Of a stretch of 64,000 bases of DNA, positions 52,131 through 62,757 are shown piece after piece. Source of the DNA: Providencia sneebia DSM 19967 (GTDB taxonomy: Bacteria > Pseudomonadota > Gammaproteobacteria > Enterobacterales > Enterobacteriaceae); contig NZ_CM001773.1 in the NCBI RefSeq assembly GCF_000314895.2, forward strand, positions 60,441 through 124,440, given 5' to 3'. Within the stretch, counting starts at the first letter, position 1, and each line of letters begins with the position of its first letter. Below the pieces are notes generated by a model. That model worked only from the letters and a program-made list of their open reading frames with translations. It did no database searches and was not told the origin of the DNA. Position numbers and translations under genes: made by a program.

Positions 52131-52331
52131 TTATTCATAAGCTATTTGAAATGAAATAACGCTTCTATATGCCCCTGCTTGTAATATATTAGAAACTCTT
52201 ACTGGAGAAACATAATAAGTTAATAAAGTCTGACCCGTTGAAATTAAAATTGGTTTGGCATGTGTCCCAAAATTGATTTCATGACCTGATTTATCGGTAA
52301 TCTGCAATCCAAGCCCTTTTACGCCTTCTAA
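52131..52331 (-). pseudogene. 3' remnant of an MrpE-like minor subunit gene
   Basis: The minus-strand frame encodes 66 residues: LEGVKGLGLQITDKSGHEIN to LLTYYVSPVRVSNILQAGAY, ending RSVISFQIAYE. This is homologous to the C-terminal third of the 19357-19983 subunit (EGFGLAILGQDKK, LTYYLAPIRISQELKANSYR). There is no signal peptide or N-terminal half. The fragment begins exactly where the truncated pilin gene stops, in a different frame, so it is the distal side of a deletion. Confidence 0.88.
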
Positions 52332-52801
52332 CGTAGTGTATTATCACCCGCTTGTAATTGATGGGCTGCAGAAACAGCTTTGTTCATTTCAAGTGGTTGG
52401 TTATTACTATCTAATAATTGAATACCTACGTTACCAGCTTTAGCTTGGTCTGTAGCACTCAAGCCAGTTACACCTAGCAATTTAGAATTAAATCCAGCAC
52501 CAATTCCAGTGAATGTTAAAGTGACTTTATCATTATTAACGTTGCCATTTGCATCAACTGCAAATACACAATCTTCTAATTCAATGTTGAAAATTTTTGC
52601 TGTAGAAGTACCGCCTTTTGCTAAAACTGAGTTGGCGATTTGACCTAACCATACAGTTTGATCAACTGAATCAGAGCTAATTGAACATGGTGCATCAATA
52701 ATTTCGCCTTTGAATGTTATTTTACCATGACCTTGATCAGCAGCTAATACAGGAGAAGCCATAACAGCAGAAATAGCAGCAGCTAGTAGTACTTTTTTCA
52801 T
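52328..52801 (-). pseudogene. Truncated major fimbrial subunit (MrpA-like)
   Basis: This is a 157-residue pilin with GAGG 5 nt before the ATG, signal peptide MKKVLLAAAISAVMASPVLA, and cysteines DAPCSI and LEDCVF. The chain stops at QLQAGDNTLR, where homologues continue for about 25 more residues to the last strand (for example EFYATANFTLAYQ in the paralogue at 23866-24411). Loss of the final beta strand should prevent folding and polymerisation. The stop arises because the frame runs into the MrpE-like remnant at 52331. Confidence 0.88.
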
Positions 52802-52933
52802 TTTAACCTCTTTTTAATTTAAATATAGGAACGATATAATTACCCAGCTTTGAGTGGGATTTATTCAAGTAATGAATATCTGATATTAAATATTAAAATA
52901 TTTAACATTAGATATTTGATATTAGATTTTTAA

Positions 52934-53323
52934 TTACTTAGGGAATATCGAATTTAAAACAGACCCAATATTTCCATTTAATAAATAGTTAAAATCACTA
53001 TCATTTTTTATTAATCCTTTGCCATCATGAATATATAACAACATATCAGGAGAATATGTATTTAAATTAAATATAATATTTTCAAAAAATATTACGGGAC
53101 TTATTTCTAAATAAAAAAGTATTGAGAATAATTTTTCACAACTCATACTGCATAGCCCTCGTTCATATCGAGAAATTTGCTGTTGTGATATTTTTAATTT
53201 CTTACCCAGCTTACTCCCACTAATACCTTTATTCTTTCTAATGTTGTATAATTCTGTTCCGATGATTTTAATTAATACCTTTTGAAAATTATCTATATTC
53301 TTATGTATTGTGGTATTCATCAT
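52934..53323 (-). CDS. XRE-family regulator (MrpJ-like), second copy
   Basis: This 129-residue protein has an XRE helix-turn-helix: IGTELYNIRKNKGISGSKLG, LKISQQQISRYERGLC, and a following helix CEKLFSILFYLEISPVIFF. The SQQQISRYE recognition helix is shared with the regulator at 24597-24920 and with the Proteus MrpJ family. The C-terminal 40 residues are longer and unrelated. It lies just upstream of the truncated pilin gene on the same strand. It has survived intact although the fimbrial genes beside it are damaged. Confidence 0.82.
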   Translation of the reverse strand: MMNTTIHKNIDNFQKVLIKIIGTELYNIRKNKGISGSKLGKKLKISQQQISRYERGLCSMSCEKLFSILFYLEISPVIFFENIIFNLNTYSPDMLLYIHDGKGLIKNDSDFNYLLNGNIGSVLNSIFPK

Positions 53324-53414
53324 TATTTCTCACTAACTCACTGAAACATAATCCCCAGAAGATTCTCAATAAATATATTGCGATATTATAATATGACAAA
53401 CTAAATATACGGCT

Positions 53415-53441
53415 TATATTACGTATATTACGTATATTACG
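53415..53441. repeat. Three tandem copies of TATATTACG
   Basis: Three perfect 9-bp units lie end to end about 90 bp upstream of the second MrpJ-like gene. They may be a protein-binding array or a slippage-prone tract in its promoter region. Confidence 0.6.
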
Positions 53442-54240
53442 CAGCTAAAGCGCAATGAAATAAAACCTAAAGTGCTCAAATTTCGATAGTCAGTATAATT
53501 CTGAGATCTGATAAAATCAAACAGCACAATATTCTGTTTTCAATATTGTATTTATATGAGATTTTATTAAATACATTAAATTTTCTTTTTATTACAAAAT
53601 CATATCTACACACCGCATTCTTTGCATAAAAAAATAACAGTAGATAATTCTTAAATATAAATTAACTTTCATTTAAATAAATATTTAATTCTAAATTAAA
53701 TTTGCATTTAGTCTAAAAATCCAATCAAAGAGATAACAAGATATTTCAATTTAATCTTGATGTTTTCTGAGCGAATAATATCAATATTAATCAATTAGTT
53801 ATATTAAAAAACCACCAATTTATGTTTTTTATTTATTAAATATATATTAAATTTGATATTTAATTCTGTATATTTTATTTTTATAGATTTTAAATCAAAT
53901 AAAAACACTTATATTGATTTGGTTTTTTTACATTCAATCAAATAACATTAATTGAAGACATGCTATACACGGTCATTTTTATGTCTATTTTTTACTTTTT
54001 TTATATAAATATTGCCATTTATTACAAAAAATAACATGACTCATATAATGTGTATTATTTTTACATTCAACTTTTAATATTATATAAATAGCGGATATAT
54101 ACTAAAATGTATTTTTTGTTAGCATTAGGATTTTTCTGTACTAATTTTTTATATTTCATTTTTTGTTATAAACAAATATTATTTTTAACATAAAAACAAA
54201 CTATTATTTATTTAACTTAACCTAATAGAGGTAATTATTA

Positions 54241-54700
54241 AGAAAATAAGGGGCATGTTTTCAATTTCGCGATCACTACAAACAATAAGTAGCACTCACA
54301 CTAAATGAATGTTCCGATGATTTTTCGTATATTTAAGGTATCGTGGCATGCTAAAACCGTAGAGATTTATTATCCGGTACAACAGAATGAAGATATTTTC
54401 CTGACGGTTTTTCGTATAATACAGGGGAAAATAATGATTTACTGGATATCATTGGGTTAGATTGTAATAACGAAGATAATTCAGTACACCTCAACTAATA
54501 CTTATCCTGTATGACAAATTAGCCAGAAATTATGAAAATATCATTGCGTTGGCATTTCCAATGATGTTGCTACCTACACGGGTTGATTGAACTATATACA
54601 ACAAAGAACAAAACGCTCTAATTGATGCACAGTATATTCCTATTTGTGTTATGGGTGGTGTTTGAAGTGTGATGAGAATGTTACCCTTAACAGCAAGCTT
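54241..54700 (+). pseudogene. Decayed coding sequence, unidentified
   Basis: Overlapping partial plus-strand frames look protein-like but are broken. One runs from ATG 54305 to a stop at 54460 (MNVPMIFRIFKVSWHAKTVE, then IYYPVQQNEDIFLTVFR). A different frame reads PDGFSYNTGENNDLLDIIGL and DCNNEDNSVHLN, and a third part gives ENIIALAFPMMLLPTRVD. A frameshift between NEDIF and PDGFSYN would join the first two. I do not recognise the ancestral gene. Confidence 0.35.
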
Positions 54701-54755
54701 TTAATTTATTTTCTTATACATTCTGCCGCATGATGGATATGTACGATAGGATACC

Positions 54756-55958
54756 ATGGAAAAACTTATTGAATTATATGATTTTATATCAGCAAGTCCC
54801 GCCCTAATTACACTCATGTTGATTGTTATTTTGTTGCTGACGTGTTTTTTGGGAAAAATAATTTTTTTACGGTTCGCTAGAAGACTATTGCCCCTTTTTA
54901 CTAATTTACCCGATGATGATCTTAGTGAAGGTGTTGCAAGGAAGATAGCTTCTATCATTGCGGTCACTTTCGTTCTTTATATTGACCAAATTCTTCCTTC
55001 ATTTTCAGATGAAATGAACACGATATTTAAAACCGTTTGTTGGTCTTTAATTATCATTAATATTGCCTCACTGATTAATGATGGACTTGATGTTTTTATC
55101 CTGAGGCAATCAAAAAAAATACTGCATCGCAACAACTCGATCAAAGGCTATATTGAAATCGCCAAAATTATTGTTTGGATTATTTCGTTTATCTTAATCA
55201 TCGCACTCATGACCAAACAATCCCCTATCATTATTATTTCAAGTTTTGGTGCCATTGCAGCGGTGTTAATGTTTATTTTTCAACACACTTTGCTTTCATT
55301 TGTCGCAAACATCTTAGTTTCAAATGGAAAAATATTAAAACTTTATGACTGGATTGAGTTACCGAGCAGTAATATTAGTGGTGAAGTCGTTGATATCGCA
55401 CTGCATAATATTACCATTCGTAATTGGGATAACACCATTTCCCGTATTCCTACCAAAGATTTTTTAACCGAGAAATACACTAATTGGCAACCGATGTTCT
55501 CTTCCGGTGGACGCCGGATTAAACGCAGTTTTTATATTGACCAATCTTCAGTTTCATTTGTCACAGATAACCTCTTTAATGAACTCAAAAAACTGCCGTC
55601 TCTACACCAAAACATAGAAGCCATACTCGGTGTGCCCGATAATGCTCATAATGTTGATGAGTGGATGCTCAATAAAGGTGTGACTAATCTGCAACTGTTT
55701 AGAAGATATCTTTTGAATTGGATAAAAATGCGCGGTGACGTCAGAACCGATATGTATCTAGTGGTCAGAACAATGCCGCCAACTCCGAATGGATTACCCG
55801 TTGAAATTTATTGCTTTACTCGTTCAACTACTTGGGTTGAATATGAAGAAGTACAAGCTGAAATTTTTGAATACATTAACGCATCAGCCAAATATTTTAA
55901 CTTAAAAATATATCAGCACCCATCTGGTGGAGATTTAGCTAATTTAAAATTACATTAA
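54756..55958 (+). CDS. MscS-family mechanosensitive channel (YbdG/MscM-like)
   Basis: This 400-residue inner-membrane protein has hydrophobic segments at about 18-38, 67-84, 89-108, 136-158 and 163-185. The MscS pore-lining region is followed by FQHTLLSFVANILVSNGKIL and YDWIELP. The cytoplasmic part carries GEVVDIALHNITIRNWDNT and SGGRRIKRSFYIDQSSVSF. This fits E. coli YbdG (a miniconductance channel subunit linked to osmotic stress) along most of its length. It lies between decayed sequence and purA, and in E. coli ybdG is at a different place, so it is part of the accessory stretch here. Confidence 0.88.
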   Translation: MEKLIELYDFISASPALITLMLIVILLLTCFLGKIIFLRFARRLLPLFTNLPDDDLSEGVARKIASIIAVTFVLYIDQILPSFSDEMNTIFKTVCWSLIIINIASLINDGLDVFILRQSKKILHRNNSIKGYIEIAKIIVWIISFILIIALMTKQSPIIIISSFGAIAAVLMFIFQHTLLSFVANILVSNGKILKLYDWIELPSSNISGEVVDIALHNITIRNWDNTISRIPTKDFLTEKYTNWQPMFSSGGRRIKRSFYIDQSSVSFVTDNLFNELKKLPSLHQNIEAILGVPDNAHNVDEWMLNKGVTNLQLFRRYLLNWIKMRGDVRTDMYLVVRTMPPTPNGLPVEIYCFTRSTTWVEYEEVQAEIFEYINASAKYFNLKIYQHPSGGDLANLKLH

Positions 55959-55967
55959 AGTAATCAT

Positions 55968-55997
55968 AAAAAACACCGAACTTGCCGGTGTTTTTTA
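55968..55997. terminator. Bidirectional terminator between the channel gene and purA
   Basis: AAAAAACACCG/CGGTGTTTTTT stem with T-runs on both strands, between the two convergent genes. Confidence 0.85.
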
Positions 55998-56021
55998 TTA
56001 ATCTAACTGACTCTTAACGGA

Positions 56022-57356
<1,335 letters not shown>

Positions 57357-57523
57357 CTACCATCTAAAATGAACTCTTCCAGCACTTTTTAGCGCAACAA
57401 AAAATTTTTTGCCAGAAAGCAAGTAAAAACGGCATTTTTTATTTCAGCCGTAACCCCATCTATTGTTAACTAGCTGAGCGAGTAAATTTTCACTTGAAAA
57501 TTCAGCATGTCAAACGGTAGGCG

Positions 57524-57548
57524 AAAAAAGCCCGCGAAGCGGGCTTTT
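57524..57548 (-). terminator. Terminator downstream of hflC
   Basis: AAGCCCGC/GCGGGCTT stem with a short loop and a six-T run in the minus direction. It sits 64 nt past hflC, ending the hfq-hflX-hflK-hflC transcript. The yjeT gene that follows hflC in E. coli is absent. Confidence 0.85.
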
Positions 57549-57611
57549 CTTTATTACACTAGCAGCTATTTTGATCAGTTGCACGCAACTTAATCGGCTA
57601 AAGTGCAAGTT

Positions 57612-58613
57612 TTACTCTGTTGCACGCAATTTTGTGGGCGCCTTCATAAAGCGGAAGAAATCTGTGTCAGGGCTAAGCACCATAACGTCATCACCACTCT
57701 TGAAGCTTTGCTCATAAGCACGCAGGCTACGAATAAAGGCATAGAACTCTGGATCTTGGTTGAAAGCATCAGCAAATAGTTTAGTTGCCATTGCATCACC
57801 TTCACCACGATAAGTCAATGCGGTACGCTCTGCTTCTGCTAGCGTTTCAGTTACTGTTTTATCAGCAACAGCACGAATTTTCGTTGCTTCTTCTTGACCT
57901 TGTGAACGATGTTGACGAGCAACAGCTTCACGTTCTGCTCGCATACGGGCATAAATGGCTTCAGAAACTTCATTTGGCAACTCAATACGTTTAATACGCA
58001 CATCAACAACTTCAATACCTAAGGCTGCCATACTGTTTGCATTCGCAACCAACGGCGTTAAGTTTGTCTCTTGCTCAACACGCGCAGCAGCAGAAGCTAT
58101 CGCAGCATCAGCTTCTCTAGACTCTTCATCTGTCGCTGTACCTTTGTTCAATGCATCACGTACATCAACAGTTAAGCGTCCGCGAGAATCAGTAATAATA
58201 TCTCTGACACTCAAACGACCAAATTCAGAACGCAGGCGGTCACTAAACTTACGCTTTAATAATGTTTCTGCTTGGAGTGGGTTACCACCACCAGTCGCAA
58301 CATAATAGCGGCTAAAATCTGTTACTCGCCATTTCAAGTAGGAATCTACCATCAAGTCTTTGTTTTCACTTGTCAGGTAGCGGTCAGCTTGAATTTCTAA
58401 CGTCTGAATACGTGCATCTAACATTTTAACCGTTTCAAGGAATGGTATTTTAAAATGTAGACCCGGCTCATAAATGATCGGTTTGTTTTCAGAGTCACGC
58501 AGTACCTTTCCAAAACGCAGTACAATTCCGCGGTCAGTTTGAGGAACAATAAAGATAGATGCGTAAGCGACTGCCAAAATGGCAATAACGATAACAATTA
58601 GCGATTTACGCAT
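57612..58613 (-). CDS. hflC: FtsH modulator HflC
   Basis: HflC is a prohibitin/SPFH-family inner-membrane protein that forms the HflKC cage around FtsH and modulates proteolysis. The 333-residue chain has an N-terminal anchor (about 4-22, LIVIVIAILAVAYASIFIV). The SPFH domain starts TDRGIVLRFGKVLRD. A coiled-coil part is rich in Arg/Glu (RMRAEREAVARQHRSQGQEE). It starts 2 nt after hflK. Its partner protease gene ftsH is in this same window. Confidence 0.96.
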   Translation of the reverse strand: MRKSLIVIVIAILAVAYASIFIVPQTDRGIVLRFGKVLRDSENKPIIYEPGLHFKIPFLETVKMLDARIQTLEIQADRYLTSENKDLMVDSYLKWRVTDFSRYYVATGGGNPLQAETLLKRKFSDRLRSEFGRLSVRDIITDSRGRLTVDVRDALNKGTATDEESREADAAIASAAARVEQETNLTPLVANANSMAALGIEVVDVRIKRIELPNEVSEAIYARMRAEREAVARQHRSQGQEEATKIRAVADKTVTETLAEAERTALTYRGEGDAMATKLFADAFNQDPEFYAFIRSLRAYEQSFKSGDDVMVLSPDTDFFRFMKAPTKLRATE

Positions 58614-58615
58614 GA

Positions 58616-59818
58616 TTATTGTCTCCCTACTCTAACGGCATCACCACGCACACCACCACTTTGTTGCGCTGGTGTCGAATTATATGATGAATTACCTGTA
58701 TTTGGATTCACCACTTTCGATGGTACACCTGTTTTTGGTACGCTGTTTTCATTGCCACCGCGCATCAGTTGGTCTAATGGTAGAACTAACATGCTGTTGC
58801 TCTTATCATTAGCGATAACTTTACGCGTGTTGCTTAAAACACGTTCCATTGTATCTATATAGAGGCGTTCACGAGTAATTTCAGGTGCAGCGCGATATTC
58901 AGGTAACATCTTCGCAAAACTTGCCACCTCACCCTCTGCTTTGAAGACAACACTTGCTTTATAAGCTTCTGCTTCTTCAATCAGTTTTTGGGCATTACCT
59001 TTTGCCAATGGTAAAACTTCGTTACGGTAAGCATGTGCTTCACGGATCGTTTTTTGTTCTTCTTCCCTTGCTGCAATAACATCATCAAATGCCGCTTTGA
59101 CATCTTCTGGTGGACGCGCCGCTTGGAAGTTGACATCAAGTACCGTGATACCCATTTTGTATGGTGCTATTGTTGCTTCAAGCTCTCTTTGTGTAACATC
59201 ACGGATAAAAGCACGATTCGTAGTCAGCACTTGCTCCATAGCAGACTGACCAATGACACCACGCACAGCACTATCAAGTGCTTGGCGTAAGCTGTTATCT
59301 GGGTTTGTTACACTAAATAAGTATTCAGCAGGGTCAGTAACACGATATTGAACGTTCATTTCAACGCGGATCACGTTTTCATCAGACGTTAACATCATGC
59401 CGTTAGTTGCTTGTTCACGAACAGTTTCAACGTTGACCGGAATAACTCTATCAATGAAAGTCGGTTTCCAGTTCAAACCTGGTCCAACAATACCGCTAAA
59501 TTCACCAAAACGTAATACTACGCCTCGGTCACTTTCTTTAATGGTATAAAAACCAGAACCTGCCCACACAACAACAATTGCTGCAATAGCCAACATACCA
59601 AGACGACCACTAATTTGAGATGGCTGTTTGTTATCGCCATCACCATTGCCGCCTGATTTATTACCACCAAGCTTACTGCTCAGCTTACGAAAGAGATCGT
59701 CGAGATCAGTAGCCCCGCGTTTCCGACCACCTTTATTCCCGCCAGAGTTGCCGCCTTTATTGCCGCTTCCCCACGGATCGCGGTCTTGTCCGTCATTACC
59801 GGGCTGATTCCACGCCAT
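58616..59818 (-). CDS. hflK: FtsH modulator HflK
   Basis: This SPFH partner of HflC has 400 residues. The Gly/Asn/Lys-rich cytoplasmic N-terminus (GNDGQDRDPWGSGNKGG) is followed by a membrane segment at about 74-93 (LGMLAIAAIVVVWAGSGFYT). The SPFH domain begins SDRGVVLRFGEFSGIVGPGL, and the coiled coil includes AAREEEQKTIREAHAYRNEV. It lies between hflX and hflC, as in E. coli, with an 86-nt gap after hflX. Confidence 0.96.
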   Translation of the reverse strand: MAWNQPGNDGQDRDPWGSGNKGGNSGGNKGGRKRGATDLDDLFRKLSSKLGGNKSGGNGDGDNKQPSQISGRLGMLAIAAIVVVWAGSGFYTIKESDRGVVLRFGEFSGIVGPGLNWKPTFIDRVIPVNVETVREQATNGMMLTSDENVIRVEMNVQYRVTDPAEYLFSVTNPDNSLRQALDSAVRGVIGQSAMEQVLTTNRAFIRDVTQRELEATIAPYKMGITVLDVNFQAARPPEDVKAAFDDVIAAREEEQKTIREAHAYRNEVLPLAKGNAQKLIEEAEAYKASVVFKAEGEVASFAKMLPEYRAAPEITRERLYIDTMERVLSNTRKVIANDKSNSMLVLPLDQLMRGGNENSVPKTGVPSKVVNPNTGNSSYNSTPAQQSGGVRGDAVRVGRQ

Positions 59819-59904
59819 GTTTTAGCTCCATATCTTTATGATTGATTTTTAGGGCTAAGAGCAAATAACCGCTCTTAATATCAATTCCATTTCCTAGCTG
59901 TATA

Positions 59905-61185
59905 TTAAATCACATAGCTAAGTAATTGTTGTTCCTGCTTACATAAACGTTGCCATTCAACGATTGGCATACGCACCTCAAGTCCAATTGAGCCATCTTC
60001 TTCTTGCCATTCGCGTTCAATGGCTTCGAGTTGATAAAAACGGCTACGCAGACGGCCTTCACTTGGTGGTAAACACAATTCAAGATGTGCGATTTCACCT
60101 GAAAGGCGTTCCGTCAATGCTTGTAGTAACAGAGGAATTCCTTCGCCCGTTTGCGCTGAAACCCAGACACGAACAGGTTTGTTATCCTCATTTCTATCGA
60201 TACGCGGGATAAAATCTTCCAGCATATCCACTTTGTTCATCACTAAAAGTGTTGGAATTTCATTTGCTTCAATTTCTTCCAAAACACTTTCAACCGCATG
60301 AATATTTTCATCTACACGGCTATCAGCTGCATCAATTACGTGCAGCAATAATGTTGCTTCACGTGTTTCTTGCAGTGTTGCTTTAAACGCAGCCACTAAA
60401 TCATGGGGTAAATGGCGAATAAACCCTACTGTATCTGCCAGGACGACTGTCCCAACATCCTCAACATTGATACGTCTTAATGTTGGATCGAGTGTTGCGA
60501 ACAGTTGGTCTGCCGCGTAAACCTCTGAATCAGTAATACGGTTAAATAAACTTGATTTACCCGCGTTAGTATAACCGACCAAAGACACCGTTGATATATC
60601 GGCTTTATTTCTTGCTTGACGACCTTGTTCACGCTGCTTTTCTACTCGGCTTAAACGGGATAATATTTGACTAATTTTCCCTCTTAATAACCGACGGTCT
60701 GTTTCAAGCTGAGTTTCTCCGGGGCCACGTAAACCAATCCCACCTTTTTGTCGCTCAAGATGCGTCCAGCCTCTCACTAGGCGAGTAGACAAATGACGTA
60801 ACTGCGCAAGCTCAACTTGAAGTTTACCTTCATGGGTACGTGCTCTTTGAGCAAATATATCTAAGATAACGCCCGTACGATCAACCACCTTGCACTGACA
60901 TAATCTTTCAAGATTGCGCTCCTGTGCTGGGCTCAAAGTATGGTTGAACAACACCACATCTGCACCACTTTCCTGCACAGCTTCAGCGATTTCTTCCGCC
61001 TTACCCTCTCCAACAAAGTATTTTGGATGTGGAGATTTACGACTACCAGTTACAATCTGAACAGGCTTAACACCCGCAGATGTGACAAGTGATTCAAATT
61101 CTGCCAGATTTTCAGTGTCTTTTTCTTGAGAGAAAAAAACATGTACTAATACAGCTAATTCACCGCCTTCGTACCTATCAAACAA
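59905..61185 (-). CDS. hflX: Ribosome-splitting GTPase HflX
   Basis: HflX splits stalled ribosomes, notably after heat stress. The 426-residue protein has an N-terminal nucleotide-binding subdomain ([20 protein letters not shown]), the glycine-rich linker [18 protein letters not shown], then a G domain with G1 [13 protein letters not shown]3 [13 protein letters not shown] and G4 NKVD. It is downstream of hfq, separated by a hairpin. Confidence 0.97.
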   Translation of the reverse strand: MFDRYEGGELAVLVHVFFSQEKDTENLAEFESLVTSAGVKPVQIVTGSRKSPHPKYFVGEGKAEEIAEAVQESGADVVLFNHTLSPAQERNLERLCQCKVVDRTGVILDIFAQRARTHEGKLQVELAQLRHLSTRLVRGWTHLERQKGGIGLRGPGETQLETDRRLLRGKISQILSRLSRVEKQREQGRQARNKADISTVSLVGYTNAGKSSLFNRITDSEVYAADQLFATLDPTLRRINVEDVGTVVLADTVGFIRHLPHDLVAAFKATLQETREATLLLHVIDAADSRVDENIHAVESVLEEIEANEIPTLLVMNKVDMLEDFIPRIDRNEDNKPVRVWVSAQTGEGIPLLLQALTERLSGEIAHLELCLPPSEGRLRSRFYQLEAIEREWQEEDGSIGLEVRMPIVEWQRLCKQEQQLLSYVI

Positions 61186-61220
61186 GGTTATAACCTCTTA
61201 GGTTTAACTATAAATACAAA

Positions 61221-61258
61221 GGAAAAACATAGGTAAAGCCTCCCTACCCATGTTTTCC
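61221..61258 (-). terminator. Hairpin between hfq and hflX
   Basis: On the minus strand GGAAAACATGGGTA pairs with TACCTATGTTTTTCC, followed by TTTGTATTT. It is likely a partial terminator that sets hfq apart from hflX. Confidence 0.55.
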
Positions 61259-61282
61259 TTGAATTTCAACGTACAACCTGAA

Positions 61283-61576
61283 TTACTCAGCAGTTTCACC
61301 GTCCTGCTGAGCAGGATTACCAGAGTGATAATTGCCATTACCTGTACCAGCAGCGCTACCACTATGGTGAGAAACCGGGCGTGCAGGGACAACGGTAGAG
61401 ATAGCATGTTTATAAACCATCTGACTTACCGTATTTTTAAGTAAAATGACAAACTGGTCAAAAGATTCAATCTGTCCTTGCAATTTGATGCCGTTAACTA
61501 AATAAATTGAGACCGGAACCCTTTCACGACGTAATGCGTTCAGGAACGGATCTTGCAAAGATTGCCCCTTAGCCAT
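61283..61576 (-). CDS. hfq: RNA chaperone Hfq
   Basis: Hfq is the hexameric Sm-like chaperone that pairs small RNAs with mRNAs. The 97-residue product starts [20 protein letters not shown]. The Sm1 motif includes [20 protein letters not shown], the Sm2 motif is [14 protein letters not shown], and the C-terminal tail is disordered and rich in Ser/Gly/Asn. It is downstream of miaA in the amiB-mutL-miaA-hfq-hflX-type cluster, from which its mRNA can be read through. Confidence 0.98.
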   Translation of the reverse strand: MAKGQSLQDPFLNALRRERVPVSIYLVNGIKLQGQIESFDQFVILLKNTVSQMVYKHAISTVVPARPVSHHSGSAAGTGNGNYHSGNPAQQDGETAE

Positions 61577-61695
61577 TCTATGTTTTCCTTATTTTGTTGT
61601 TTTTAAATGAGAACCTTACGATTCCAAAAAGTAACTACTCAAAAATTACGCTTAACGTTCTAATTGTACACATAAACAATGACTCTGTGCACGAA

Positions 61696-61720
61696 TATAC
61701 TCTCTATAGTTCAAGTTGCA
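61696..61720. repeat. Dispersed intergenic repeat half-unit (copy in the miaA-hfq gap)
   Basis: TATACTCTCTATAGTTCAAG followed by TTGCA matches 19 of 25 positions of the copy at 6095. It is likely a degenerate member of the same TATACC...TTCAAGTTGC family. Confidence 0.4.
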
Positions 61721-61818
61721 CGCGAATTAGTGCCCTTAGCTAACTGAAGCTAATAAACGATTAATAACTCCAATACACCTTAGTTTTCTACTTGTTATCC
61801 ACATGTCACTTAATTAAT

Positions 61819-62757
61819 TTAAAGCATAACTTGCATGACAGTCTTAAGCGCTTGCTGTGGTTGTTCACTATCTAACCAATGAACATTATCCCAGCTTCTC
61901 AACCAAGTTATTTGCCGTTTCGCCAATTGGCGAGTTGCACAAATCCCTCGATAAACCATTTCATCATAATCTATTTCACCTTCGAGATATGACCACATTT
62001 GTCTATATCCCACACAGCGAATAGAAGGTAAATCAACATGAAGGTCGCCACGTTTATAAAGAGCACGAACTTCCTCTTCAAACCCTTCATTTAGCATCTT
62101 ATGAAAGCGCTGCTCAATACGCTGATGTAAAATTTTACGATCTTGAGGAGCAATAGCAAACTGGAACACATTATAAGGTAATTCTTCACCCGCTGTTTGT
62201 GTCATTTCAGTCAAAGTTTTCCCAGAAATGAGATATACCTCTAAAGCTCGGGATAATCTTTGCGGATCATTAGGGTGGATCCTTGCAGCTGCTACTGGGT
62301 CGACAAGTTCTAAGCGACGATGAATTTCTCCCCAACCTTGCTGCTGAGCAATATTTTCTATTTCTTCACGTATGGCAGGATCAGCAGATGGTAATGGAGA
62401 TAACCCTTCTAGCAAGGCCTTAAAATACAGCATTGTACCGCCAACAAGTAATGGAATTTTACCTTGAGCTGTAATTTCATCCATAACATTTAATGCGTCT
62501 CGCCGAAAATCAGCAGCGGAATAAGGAACAGAAGGGTCAAGAATATCAATAAGACGATGAGGAGCTTGGCTAAGTTCCTCTGCATTTGGCTTCGCGGTAC
62601 CAATGTCCATACCACGGTAGATTAACGCGGAATCGACGCTAATAATCTCAACAGGTAATTGCTGGCGCAAGGCTATTGCCAACGCAGTTTTACCTGAAGC
62701 AGTCGGCCCCATCAAAAATATTGCTTTTGGCTTATTTTGAGTTACTAAATCACTCAT
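61819..62757 (-). CDS. miaA: tRNA dimethylallyltransferase MiaA
   Basis: MiaA adds a dimethylallyl group to A37 of tRNAs that read UNN codons. The 312-residue protein has the P-loop [17 protein letters not shown], the catalytic-region [18 protein letters not shown], the block [20 protein letters not shown], and the tRNA-binding QITWLRSW near the end. Its start overlaps the mutL stop by 8 nt, showing translational coupling as in E. coli. Confidence 0.97.
   Translation of the reverse strand: MSDLVTQNKPKAIFLMGPTASGKTALAIALRQQLPVEIISVDSALIYRGMDIGTAKPNAEELSQAPHRLIDILDPSVPYSAADFRRDALNVMDEITAQGKIPLLVGGTMLYFKALLEGLSPLPSADPAIREEIENIAQQQGWGEIHRRLELVDPVAAARIHPNDPQRLSRALEVYLISGKTLTEMTQTAGEELPYNVFQFAIAPQDRKILHQRIEQRFHKMLNEGFEEEVRALYKRGDLHVDLPSIRCVGYRQMWSYLEGEIDYDEMVYRGICATRQLAKRQITWLRSWDNVHWLDSEQPQQALKTVMQVML

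Larger units (their letters stand above)
53324..54755. other. Long AT-rich region with tandem repeat and decayed coding sequence
   Basis: The left two thirds of this 1.4-kb stretch are extremely AT-rich with no gene. It includes a 9-bp tandem repeat at 53415. From about 54241 to 54700 base composition changes and broken reading frames appear (see the separate entry). The right end leads into the channel gene at 54756. Confidence 0.5.

Noticed and set aside
53324..54240. CRISPR array or phage attachment site in the long AT-rich gap
   Set aside because: No regularly spaced repeats longer than 9 bp and no integrase gene or tRNA end were found.
57385..57415. Palindromic A/T tract upstream of purA as a PurR box
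   Set aside because: GCAAAAAATTTTTTGT lacks the central CG and flanks of the PurR consensus, so the match is too weak.
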